Positions 46,706-53,919 of a DNA stretch of 64,000 nt are shown here, one piece after another. How positions within the stretch are numbered: the stretch's first letter is position 1; every line of letters starts with the position of its first letter. The position numbers and the translations under genes were made by a program. This DNA comes from Mycobacterium decipiens (GTDB lineage Bacteria > Actinomycetota > Actinomycetes > Mycobacteriales > Mycobacteriaceae): assembly GCF_963853665.1 (NCBI RefSeq), contig NZ_OY970459.1:4464001-4528000 (forward strand), written 5' to 3'. Under the pieces are notes generated by a model, which was not told where the DNA came from, ran no database searches, and saw only the letters and a list, made by a program, of their open reading frames with translations.

Positions 46706-46742
46706 GGGCCCTCCATTCGGATCGGCATTTCGAGAGTAGCGC

Positions 46743-48005
46743 TCACCATGTCACCGGTAGTTCGTAGACGCCGTATGCGAGCCGGTCGTGTTTGAACGGG
46801 ATATCGGTGATCGGGACGCCCAGCGCCAAAGTAGGCACCCGGCGCAGCAGCGTGCGGTAGACAATCTGCAGCTCGGCACGGGCCAGCTGCTGGCCCACGC
46901 ATTGGTGCCTGCCGTAGCCGAACGCGACATTGCGGTCGGCACCGGAGCGGTGCAGATACAGCCGATCCGGCTCGACGAACGCGTGCGGATCCCAGTTCGC
47001 CGGCGCCAGGTCGATGATGATGCCCTCTCCCGCGCGAATGACCTCACCGGCGATATGGATGTCCTCGCGCGCGACGCGGCGTTGGCCGTTCTGAATGATG
47101 CTGAGATAGCGCAGCAATTCCTCGACCGCGTTGGCTACCACGTTTGCATCTTCGGCGTCGCGGATGACGGCCAGTTGATCGGGATTCTGTAGCAGGGCAA
47201 GCACCCCGAGCCCGATCATGTTCGCGGTGGTCTCGTGCCCGGCAATCAACAGACCGGTGCCCAACTGCGCGGCCTCCCGCACGCTGAGTTCACCCGCCTT
47301 GACCCGCTCGGCGAGATCGGAAACCGCATCTTGCTCGGAGTTCAGGGCCCGATTCCTTATCCTGGTCTCGACCAGCTGGCACAGGTATTTGTGCAGGCTC
47401 ATCGCCCCTTTGATGGTGTCCGCACCGGTCGCGAAGCGGGCGAGCCCGACAGTGGCGTGGTGCTGGAACATCTCGGCATCCTGGTAGGGCACGCCGAGCA
47501 GCTGGCTGATCACCAACGAGGGAACCGGCAGCGCCAACGCGGTGACCAGGTCGGCCGGCGGTGGGCCGGCCAGCATCGTGTCGATGTGGTCGTCGGTGAT
47601 CCGCTGGATGGTTGGGCGTAGGTTTTCCACGCGCTTGTAGGTGAACGGCTTCGACAGCATCCGCCGGAATCGGGTGTGCTCTTCGCCGTCGGAGGTGAAG
47701 ACCGATCGCGGGCGCTTGTGCACCGAGGCCAACATGCCCGCGTTCCAGTGCGGGAACCCGGACACCCGGTCGTCGACGCTGACCCGGGAATCGGAGAACA
47801 ACTCCCGGCATTGCTCATAGCCGGTGATGAGCCACGGTGTGCTGCCGTCCCAGATCCGAACCCTGGACAGTGGCTTGCGTTCAGCCAGCGCCATGACCTC
47901 CGGAGGTGGGGCGAACGGGCAGCGCAGGGCCCTGGCCATTGGATAATCCGGAATCGGCGAAGCCGCCTCGGTCGTGGTGCTTGCCAGAGTGTCGGACACG
48001 CTCAC
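46743..48005 (-). CDS. Cytochrome P450 (CYP105-like class I)
   Basis: This 420-residue soluble bacterial P450 shows the I-helix oxygen motif AGHETT (about residue 255), the K-helix ExxR in VEELLRYL, and the haem-binding loop AFGYGRHQCVGQQLAR with the axial Cys (about residue 367). The overall sequence resembles actinobacterial CYP105/CYP107 enzymes, which hydroxylate terpenoids, steroids and macrolides. It starts 4 bp inside the ferredoxin gene (ATGA overlap), giving its electron donor in the same transcript. As first oxygenase of the TetR operon it probably carries out the entry hydroxylation of the pathway substrate, which the sequence does not identify. Confidence 0.95.
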   Translation of the reverse strand: MSVSDTLASTTTEAASPIPDYPMARALRCPFAPPPEVMALAERKPLSRVRIWDGSTPWLITGYEQCRELFSDSRVSVDDRVSGFPHWNAGMLASVHKRPRSVFTSDGEEHTRFRRMLSKPFTYKRVENLRPTIQRITDDHIDTMLAGPPPADLVTALALPVPSLVISQLLGVPYQDAEMFQHHATVGLARFATGADTIKGAMSLHKYLCQLVETRIRNRALNSEQDAVSDLAERVKAGELSVREAAQLGTGLLIAGHETTANMIGLGVLALLQNPDQLAVIRDAEDANVVANAVEELLRYLSIIQNGQRRVAREDIHIAGEVIRAGEGIIIDLAPANWDPHAFVEPDRLYLHRSGADRNVAFGYGRHQCVGQQLARAELQIVYRTLLRRVPTLALGVPITDIPFKHDRLAYGVYELPVTW

Positions 48006-48202
48006 TCCTCGATGTGGATTGCCGATGCCGGGCAGAGTGCCGCGGCTTTTCGGGCATCCTCGGCCTGTTCGGCCGGTGGGTGCCCGTTGAGCAGGACGAC
48101 GACGCCGTCTTCGTCGCGCTGATCGAAAACCTCCGGAGCGGTTCTGACGCAGTTGCCGGATGACGCGCAGAGGCCTTGGTCCACAGTCACTTTCATCGTC
48201 AT
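48002..48202 (-). CDS. [3Fe-4S]-type ferredoxin, partner of the P450
   Basis: This small acidic protein of about 66 residues (MTMKVTVDQGLCASSGNCV onward) has the three-Cys pattern CxxSGxC ... CP. The fourth ligand position of a 4Fe-4S cluster is Ser, as in ferredoxins paired with actinobacterial P450s. The frame is open to 48238, but that start would overlap the tetR end by 31 bp. The ATG at 48202 lies 5 bp after the tetR stop and the one at 48196 is also possible. It overlaps the P450 start by 4 bp. It transfers electrons from a reductase encoded elsewhere to the P450. Confidence 0.92.
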   Translation of the reverse strand: MTMKVTVDQGLCASSGNCVRTAPEVFDQRDEDGVVVLLNGHPPAEQAEDARKAAALCPASAIHIEE

Positions 48203-48207
48203 GCTCG

Positions 48208-48867
48208 TCACTCGCGCGGGGTCACGGGCGCTCGCCACAGGCCCACGATCGCGTCGATGAGGCCGATGGCCGCGGCCCGCCAGGACGGGCGGGACTGCGA
48301 AGCGCCGGCGGCGAGCGCGCGCTCAAGGTCCGCGCAGGTGTGCATCAACAGGTTGCGGGCCATGACGTTACGTTCGAAGCGAACCTGCACCGGCAGATCA
48401 GGCAGGCAGCCGTTGATGCCGTCGATGACCTGAACCAGCGACCGTGAGCTGAGCGCGTCCTTGACGATGATGTTGTGGTAGGCGGGATCGGTCATCGCCT
48501 GTGCGGCGAACCGCGCGTACCAGGTTGGATTGCCGAGGGCGGCCAAGTGCTCGGTGAGCGGACACACCAGGCAGGCCACCCAGTCCCGCATGGTGGCGGT
48601 CTCGCCGCCGAGCTGGGTCACCATTTGCTCGCGCAGCTGCTCAATGGGGCCACGATGTTTGTGTTCGATCGCACGAACCAGGTCGGCCTTGGTGCCAAAG
48701 TGATAGCCAACAGCGGCATTGTTCCCCTGCCCTGCGGCCTCGCTGACCTGCCTGTTAGAGACGGCAAAGACGCCGTGTTCGCCGAACAGCCGCTCGGCCG
48801 CCCCCAGAATCGCCTCCTGCGTGGAGCTGGCCCGCTCGCCGCGAACGGCTCTGCCGACTGTCGTCAT
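48208..48867 (-). CDS. TetR-family transcriptional regulator
   Basis: This 219-residue protein has an N-terminal TetR DNA-binding domain (about 15-62; helix-turn-helix around VSNRQVSEAAGQGNNAAVGYH, then FGTKADL) and a helical ligand-binding domain. I prefer the ATG at 48867; a TTG at 48879 is in frame. It is the first gene of the ferredoxin-P450-amidohydrolase-M24-crotonase-CoA-transferase operon, separated from the ferredoxin by 5 bp. A 20-bp inverted repeat lies 28 bp upstream of its start and a near copy lies upstream of the SDR gene. It therefore probably represses its own operon and the SDR and is released by a pathway intermediate; that is inference from position. Confidence 0.93.
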   Translation of the reverse strand: MTTVGRAVRGERASSTQEAILGAAERLFGEHGVFAVSNRQVSEAAGQGNNAAVGYHFGTKADLVRAIEHKHRGPIEQLREQMVTQLGGETATMRDWVACLVCPLTEHLAALGNPTWYARFAAQAMTDPAYHNIIVKDALSSRSLVQVIDGINGCLPDLPVQVRFERNVMARNLLMHTCADLERALAAGASQSRPSWRAAAIGLIDAIVGLWRAPVTPRE

Positions 48868-48894
48868 TTCGCCAGTCAACCCGCACTAGGTAAT

Positions 48895-48914
48895 TAAGTC
48901 AAGCGATTGATTTA
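48895..48914. promoter_or_regulatory. Putative TetR operator 1 (tetR-P450 operon)
   Basis: TAAGTCAAGCGATTGATTTA is an inverted repeat (TAAnTCAA-n4-TTGAnTTA) directly upstream of tetR. The same 20 bp, with two central changes, occurs at 49815-49834. The central bases differ while the arms are kept, as expected for a dimer-binding site. Confidence 0.75.
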
Positions 48915-48926
48915 AATTGGAGGCGC

Positions 48927-48989
48927 CGCCGAACGTGAACCTGCTGCGAAAGAATCGCGAAAAGTTCGCGCTCAGTTCACGTTCGGCGC
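48927..48989. terminator. Nested inverted repeat between the SDR gene end and tetR
   Basis: CGCCGAACGTGAAC and GTTCACGTTCGGCG form a perfect 14-bp stem around about 35 nt, which itself contains a 6-bp hairpin (CGCGAA/TTCGCG). It overlaps the 3' end of the SDR gene. It has no T run, so it may be a non-canonical terminator that insulates tetR from SDR transcription. Positions are good to within a base or two. Confidence 0.5.
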
Positions 48990-49786
48990 AAGGACCGAAC
49001 CACCTTGCCGGCGACCGTCCCACCATCCACCGGCAGCACGGTTCCGGTGACGTAGCGCGACCGCTCACTGGCGAAATACAGCGCCGCCTCGGCGATGTCC
49101 TCGGGTGTACCCTCACGCTTCAATGGCCGATCGGCTCGCATCGTCTCGCGGATTGCCGCCGTGTAGCTCGCGATCGTCTCCTCATCCATCCCCGCCGCCG
49201 ACGACGCCAGCAGCGGCGTGGGAATGTTGCCCGGCGCGATAGCGTTGACACGGATCTCGTAGTGCGCCAACTCGATTGCCGCGGATTTGGTGAACTGAAT
49301 GACGGCCGCCTTGGACGCACGGTAGGTCATCACGCCGCCGCCGGCCTGGATCCCGCCGATCGAGGTGAGGTTGATGATGGATCCGCCACCGTTGACGGCC
49401 ATATGCCGCGCGGCATCTCGGGTCCCCACCATCACACCCATGACATTGACCGCCATGACGCGGTGAAAGTCGCCCAGATCGTCGTCGAGGAATCGGCGGT
49501 GCATGGTTCCCGAGATTCCGGCGTTGTTCACCATGACGTGCAGGCCGCCGAAAGTCTCGACGGCCACCGCCACCAGCGCCCCAACCTGTTCGGGGTCGGA
49601 GACGTCGGTCCGGCGGAAGAGAGCGTCGCGGCCCAGCGTCGCGGCCACCGCCTCACCGCTGCCGGCCTCCACATCGGCGATGACGACCCGTGCGCCCTCG
49701 GCCACGAACCGCTCCGCCGTGGCGCGACCGATTCCGGAGGCACCGCCGGTGACGATCGCTACCTTTCCGGCCAGCTCGTTGACCAC
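48977..49786 (-). CDS. Short-chain dehydrogenase/reductase
   Basis: This 269-residue classical SDR has cofactor motif TGGASGIG (about 14-21), NNAG (about 88), catalytic Ser in INLTSIGG, the Tyr-x3-Lys in YRASK, and a C-terminal PVDGG. The Asp in VVIADVE after the second strand favours NAD(H). The start is a GTG at 49786. A copy of the putative TetR operator lies 29 bp upstream. The gene is therefore likely co-regulated with the P450 operon and may oxidise the alcohol formed by the P450, which is a reasonable but unproven link. Confidence 0.92.
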   Translation of the reverse strand: MVNELAGKVAIVTGGASGIGRATAERFVAEGARVVIADVEAGSGEAVAATLGRDALFRRTDVSDPEQVGALVAVAVETFGGLHVMVNNAGISGTMHRRFLDDDLGDFHRVMAVNVMGVMVGTRDAARHMAVNGGGSIINLTSIGGIQAGGGVMTYRASKAAVIQFTKSAAIELAHYEIRVNAIAPGNIPTPLLASSAAGMDEETIASYTAAIRETMRADRPLKREGTPEDIAEAALYFASERSRYVTGTVLPVDGGTVAGKVVRSLRRT

Positions 49787-49814
49787 ATGACGAGTTAATC
49801 GGTGCCAGCCACAT

Positions 49815-49834
49815 TAAGTCAAGCAGTTGATTTA
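49815..49834. promoter_or_regulatory. Putative TetR operator 2 (SDR / NmrA-like intergenic region)
   Basis: TAAGTCAAGCAGTTGATTTA is a near-identical copy of the site at 48895-48914. It lies between the divergent SDR (start 49786) and the NAD(P)-binding protein gene (start 49939) and could control either or both. Confidence 0.72.
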
Positions 49835-49938
49835 CGCCAGCGACGCACCAGATGGGTCGATATTCGACGGCACGACTGGCCAGTGCGCGGGGGATGATGG
49901 ATTCGACAGTTCATGGGGTGCGTTGGGAAGGCTGAATC

Positions 49939-50709
49939 ATGAAGGTTTTGGTTATCGGCGGCAGCGGGCTGATCGGATCTCAGGTCGTCGCCATGCTCAT
50001 CGAGCTCGGACACGAAGCCGTCTCGGCGTCACCGAGCTCGGGGGTGAACACCGTGACCGGCGAAGGTGTTGCCGAGGCCGTCGCCGGTGTGCACACGGTC
50101 GTCGACGTGTCCAACTCGCCGTCCTTCGCCGACGACGATGTGCTGAGCTTCTTCACCACCTCGACCACAAACCTCCTCGCGGCGGAGCGGGCCGCCGGCG
50201 TGCAGCACCACGTCGCGCTGTCGATAGTGGGAACCGATCGGGTACCCGAAAGCGGTTACCTTAGGGCCAAGGCAGCCCAGGAGAAGCTCATCACGGAGTC
50301 GGGAGCCCCGTATTCAATCGTGCGGGCGACTCAGTTCTTCGAATTCGTCACCGGGATCGCTGATTCGGCGACCGACGGCGACACCGTGCGCCTGTCACAC
50401 GATGCGGCCATCCAGCCCATCGCCGCCAAGGACGTCGCCACCGCGGTTACCAAGGCGGCGATCAGCGAGCCACTCAACGGGATCACCAACATTGCCGGCC
50501 CGGAAAAGTTCGGCATGGACGACCTAATCCGTGCCGGACTTGCCGCGTACGGCGACGCGCGCCACGTGGTCAGCGACCCCACCGCCCGCTATTTCGGCGC
50601 GGTGCTCGACGACCGCAGCATCGTCCCCGTCGCCGGCGAGGACGTGACCACCTACCCCACCCGCTACGACGACTGGCTGGCAGCTCGGCTGCCCAGCGGG
50701 TCGAGCTAG
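49939..50709 (+). CDS. NAD(P)-binding (NmrA/atypical SDR) protein
   Basis: This 256-residue protein has an N-terminal Rossmann motif VLVIGGSGLIGSQV and a conserved HHVALSIVGTDRVPESGYLRAKAAQE region of the atypical SDR/NmrA group, with YxxxK in place (YLRAK). Such proteins act as reductases, epimerases or redox-sensing regulators. GGAAGG lies 8 bp before the ATG. Its stop codon and the stop of the convergent MFS gene share a single CTAG. It is divergent from the SDR across a TetR-type operator, so it may belong to that regulon. No substrate can be read from the sequence. Confidence 0.88.
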   Translation: MKVLVIGGSGLIGSQVVAMLIELGHEAVSASPSSGVNTVTGEGVAEAVAGVHTVVDVSNSPSFADDDVLSFFTTSTTNLLAAERAAGVQHHVALSIVGTDRVPESGYLRAKAAQEKLITESGAPYSIVRATQFFEFVTGIADSATDGDTVRLSHDAAIQPIAAKDVATAVTKAAISEPLNGITNIAGPEKFGMDDLIRAGLAAYGDARHVVSDPTARYFGAVLDDRSIVPVAGEDVTTYPTRYDDWLAARLPSGSS

Positions 50710-52070
50710 CGGGCCGGCACGGGCACCGAAGCGGCCGCCCCACCCCGTCCGACCGGCACGCCCGAATACATTCGGGCTGAATTTGTTTCAGCTGGCAACG
50801 CACCGAGACCCAGGTTGCCATTCCGTCGGCATAGCGTCGGATTCCGATAACGCGAGGTGACCGTGTCGAGCCGAAACAACCCGATGGTAGCGACGATTCC
50901 CACCAGAATCATTCCGGCCCAGACGATTTCATCGGCATTGAACCGATGCGCCACACTCATCAGAGATCCTATCGCGAGATTGCCGACCAGGATTCCGACT
51001 CCCACTATGGAGCTGTAGAACCCGTAGTGGGTGGCCACCAGCCGGTCGCCCGATAGTGAGACCACGGTTCGCATTTCGAAAGGAAACAACGCCGCCGAAG
51101 CGATAGCGAGCAGACCCGCCGACACTAGTAGGGCCGTGACCGCCGCAGCCGTACCGAACCGTTGGCCGTTCGGGACAACCGCGAGTGGTACGAACGAGGC
51201 CGCCAGCGTCATCGCCCCGACGACCAGGCTGCGCTCGGTCCCCCACCGCGCAGAAAGCCAGCGGGTGATGCGTATCTGGCCGGCGATGGCAACCAGACCC
51301 GAAACCGCGAACATCGCTGCCACCAAGACAGATTCGCTGTGCGGCGCGAGGATCGACGCCTGTATGGGGAGAGCCAGATAGATCTGGAACGACAGCACAT
51401 AGCATCCGGTCATGGCGGCGGCGAACCACAGAAAAGGCCGATTGCGAACGACCGTCCGCCAGTCGTGCAGAATCGATGTCTTTTCGCGATCCGGGTCGGC
51501 CCGGTGCTGGGGTAGTGCGAACAACTGCGCGACGGTAAGCACGGCGAAGACCGCTGCGGCACCCAACACCGTTATCCTGAAATCCATTGCCAGCAATGCC
51601 AGTCCAACCAGCGGACCTAGTAGGATCCCCGACTGGTAGAAGACGTTGAATATCGCGAACGCTTCGATCTTTCGCTCACCGGCTTCGTCGGCAACATAGG
51701 CGCGCACCGCGGGGTCGAACAGCGCACCAGCGAAACCCGTTGCTGCAGAGGCGATCAACACGCTAGGTAGGGATTGCGCGATCGCTAGCAGCGCGAACCC
51801 TCCGGTGCGAATCAAACATCCGGCCACGATCAACGGCTTATAGCCGAACCGATCGGCAAGCGTGCCACCCACAAAGAACATGCCCTGCTGGGCGAAGTTC
51901 CGCACGCCGAGCACCAAACCCACTGCCCAGGCCGCCAGCCCAAGGGGCCCGGCCAGGTAGGTACTCAGATACGGCATCAGCATGTAAAAACCCAGGCAGA
52001 TACCGAACTGGTTGATCATGAGCACGCGGCTGGGGCGATTCAAACTGCGGAACTGGTCAAGCAGTCCCAT
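50706..52070 (-). CDS. MFS transporter (Rv0849-like)
   Basis: This major-facilitator protein of about 454 residues has roughly twelve hydrophobic segments, the loop 2-3 motif GGTLADRFGYKPL, and a central cytoplasmic stretch (RADPDREKTS). The chosen ATG at 52070 overlaps the cysK2 stop (TGATG); the frame is open to 52118, but that would lie inside cysK2. Gene order mmcO/lpqS/cysK2/MFS matches M. tuberculosis Rv0846c-Rv0849 as I remember it. Coupling to cysK2 suggests export or import of a sulfur metabolite or metal-stress compound, but the substrate is unknown. A polar tail of about 60 residues follows the last helix. Confidence 0.9.
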   Translation of the reverse strand: MGLLDQFRSLNRPSRVLMINQFGICLGFYMLMPYLSTYLAGPLGLAAWAVGLVLGVRNFAQQGMFFVGGTLADRFGYKPLIVAGCLIRTGGFALLAIAQSLPSVLIASAATGFAGALFDPAVRAYVADEAGERKIEAFAIFNVFYQSGILLGPLVGLALLAMDFRITVLGAAAVFAVLTVAQLFALPQHRADPDREKTSILHDWRTVVRNRPFLWFAAAMTGCYVLSFQIYLALPIQASILAPHSESVLVAAMFAVSGLVAIAGQIRITRWLSARWGTERSLVVGAMTLAASFVPLAVVPNGQRFGTAAAVTALLVSAGLLAIASAALFPFEMRTVVSLSGDRLVATHYGFYSSIVGVGILVGNLAIGSLMSVAHRFNADEIVWAGMILVGIVATIGLFRLDTVTSRYRNPTLCRRNGNLGLGALPAETNSARMYSGVPVGRGGAAASVPVPAR

Positions 52071-53344
52071 CACGCCACCACCTGGCTTGGCTCGACCACC
52101 GTGGAGGTGCGGGTCCACCGCGTGACACGCCGGTCGGAAGACTTCGCTATCGTGTCCGGCTCGGTGGGCGACTCGCCGTCGAATAGTTGGTGCTGCCTGC
52201 AGTACTCATCGTTGTAGATGCTGTCGAAGTAGCGTTGCGGGCCATCGGGGAAGATCGCGGCGATAGTGGTGTCGGACGAGAAGGTGCGCGCTGCCCACCC
52301 GGCGACCAGCGCCACCGACCCCACGCTCCATCCACCGCTGACGAAGTGCGTGGCGGCCATGGCGCGAGCAGACCAAGCGGCCTCGGCGGGGGCGACCCAG
52401 TGCACTTCATCGAATGCGTGGTAGTCGACGTTGCGGCACGGGACGCTGTTTCCGAACCCGGTCATCCGCCTGGCCGCCAAAGGCTGCCCGAAGAGCGTGG
52501 ATCCGATGGAGTCCACACCAATCAGCTGCATCTCCGGATTGAACTCGCGCAGCACTCTGGACACGCCGGCCGAATGTCCGCCGGTTCCGACCGAGCACAC
52601 CAGGACATCGACGCGCCCGAGCTGGGCGACCAGCTCCAACGCCAGCGACCGGTAGCCCGCAACATTATCCGGGTTGTCGTACTGGTTGGGGTTCCACGCG
52701 TTGGGGTCGGCCGCCAGCAGCTGCTCAACCCGTTCTATGCGGGCCTGCTGCCACCCGCCGGTCGGATGCGGCTCGGTGACCGTGTCGATGCGCGCGCCGT
52801 AGGCCGTGGCCATGCGCGCAATAATGGGTTCCAGATCCGGATCGACGACCAGGGTGACCGGGTGCCCGTATACCCTACCGGCCAGCGCCAGCCCCAATCC
52901 AAGTGTGCCACTGGTTGATTCGACTATCGCGGCACCCGGCGCGAGGTCGCCGCGAGCGCGGGCACGTTCGACCATATGCAATGCGGGGCGATCTTTCATG
53001 CCGCCGCCAGGGTTGAATGCTTCAAGCTTGGCCCAGAATCCACGGTCCGGGTCTGAGGTCTCGGGTATCCAGAGCACCGGGGTATTGCCGACCATGGTGC
53101 CCAGCTCGCGATTCCGGCCGGGAGTCAGGTGGTATCCGTCGGGGATGAGGCGGTACCGGTCGCCGGTCGGTCGCACCCTTACCGAGGTGCGGTGCGACCG
53201 GTTGGGCAGGAGGATCCGCGGGTTCGGGGCGATGCTGGTAGGGCTTACCGGGTGCTGCGGGGGCAGGTTGTTGTTCATTGTGATCGTCGCTTCTGCATCG
53301 GGGCCGCCAATCATGTGCGGCAATTGATGGGGGTCAGCGGTCAC
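52070..53344 (-). CDS. cysK2: PLP-dependent cysteine synthase family protein, CysK2-like
   Basis: This protein of up to 424 residues is a fold-type II PLP enzyme. It shows [12 protein letters not shown], the Schiff-base Lys in [11 protein letters not shown], the substrate loop [11 protein letters not shown], and the phosphate-binding [10 protein letters not shown]. tuberculosis CysK2 is known as an S-sulfocysteine synthase using O-phosphoserine and thiosulfate. The GTG at 53344 gives about 50 more residues at the N-terminus than I recall for CysK2 (about 372), so ATG at 53314 or 53278 may be the true start. It lies 40 bp after lpqS and probably shares the copper-controlled promoter; sulfur compounds could buffer copper. 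Confidence 0.88.
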   Translation of the reverse strand: MTADPHQLPHMIGGPDAEATITMNNNLPPQHPVSPTSIAPNPRILLPNRSHRTSVRVRPTGDRYRLIPDGYHLTPGRNRELGTMVGNTPVLWIPETSDPDRGFWAKLEAFNPGGGMKDRPALHMVERARARGDLAPGAAIVESTSGTLGLGLALAGRVYGHPVTLVVDPDLEPIIARMATAYGARIDTVTEPHPTGGWQQARIERVEQLLAADPNAWNPNQYDNPDNVAGYRSLALELVAQLGRVDVLVCSVGTGGHSAGVSRVLREFNPEMQLIGVDSIGSTLFGQPLAARRMTGFGNSVPCRNVDYHAFDEVHWVAPAEAAWSARAMAATHFVSGGWSVGSVALVAGWAARTFSSDTTIAAIFPDGPQRYFDSIYNDEYCRQHQLFDGESPTEPDTIAKSSDRRVTRWTRTSTVVEPSQVVA

Positions 53345-53384
53345 CGGCGGTGGCGAATGGCCACCACGGCCTGGCGCTGACCAG

Positions 53385-53762
53385 TCAGCGACGAGCCAGG
53401 CAGAACCGGGTCAACAGGTCTTGACCGGTGCGAACGGATCGCAGCGCCGGTGGCGGACCGCGCCCGGCCGGTACGACGAGGTGGGAAAGCACAGCGGTGA
53501 TGCCGCCCGCCGCCGCCACGGCATCCGAGGGGAACACCGGGGTGGCTGAGCGCGGCAGCACCGCCGTCGCGAACTGTTGCGGGCACGGTGGCGTCGAGTT
53601 GTCCACAATGTGCGCATGGTCGGTGTTGATGATGAACTCGCCGCCCACCGATGTCGTCAACGGGTGGTTCGGGTGAGCCACATGACGGTGGAGTTGCGGG
53701 AGCCAGCATTGGGCAGTGACGACCAGCAAGGCCAGCGCGACCGCGACGATCGCGGATCGCAT
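53385..53762 (-). CDS. lpqS: LpqS-like secreted/lipoprotein of the copper regulon
   Basis: A protein of about 125 residues starting [19 protein letters not shown] has an N-terminal signal segment. It then has a His-rich stretch ([18 protein letters not shown]) that could bind copper, and an ending [15 protein letters not shown] that I recognise from M. tuberculosis LpqS (Rv0847). The lipobox is weak: Gln stands at -1 before the Cys (TAQC), so acylation is uncertain. GTG codons at 53768 and 53786 are alternative starts, the latter nearly at the predicted transcription start. It is the first gene of lpqS-cysK2-MFS, behind a palindromic copper-repressor box. Confidence 0.88.
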   Translation of the reverse strand: MRSAIVAVALALLVVTAQCWLPQLHRHVAHPNHPLTTSVGGEFIINTDHAHIVDNSTPPCPQQFATAVLPRSATPVFPSDAVAAAGGITAVLSHLVVPAGRGPPPALRSVRTGQDLLTRFCLARR

Positions 53763-53795
53763 CCACACCGCCCGCTGTGCTATCACGCCGCCCAC

Positions 53796-53823
53796 TGTAT
53801 ACCCCGTACGGGTATGGTGTAAA
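53796..53823 (-). promoter_or_regulatory. lpqS promoter
   Basis: On the minus strand TTTACA (53818-53823) and TATACA (53796-53801) are spaced 16 bp apart and face lpqS, giving a start about 25-30 bp before the ATG. The copper-box palindrome fills the spacer and overlaps the -10. Confidence 0.65.
53799..53815. promoter_or_regulatory. RicR/CsoR-type copper operator
   Basis: ATACCC-CGTAC-GGGTAT is a perfect 6-5-6 inverted repeat. It is of the type known for RicR, the mycobacterial copper-sensing CsoR-family repressor whose regulon in M. tuberculosis includes lpqS, mmcO and cysK2. It lies between divergent lpqS and mmcO and inside the lpqS promoter. Confidence 0.8.
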
Positions 53824-53919
53824 GGCCGGGCCTGGCAGCGATCGATCACCCATTGCGCGCTGCCCGTTGTCCGATCAGGGTACAAATAGCGGAACCGACT
53901 GCGAAACGAGGAGCGATCC

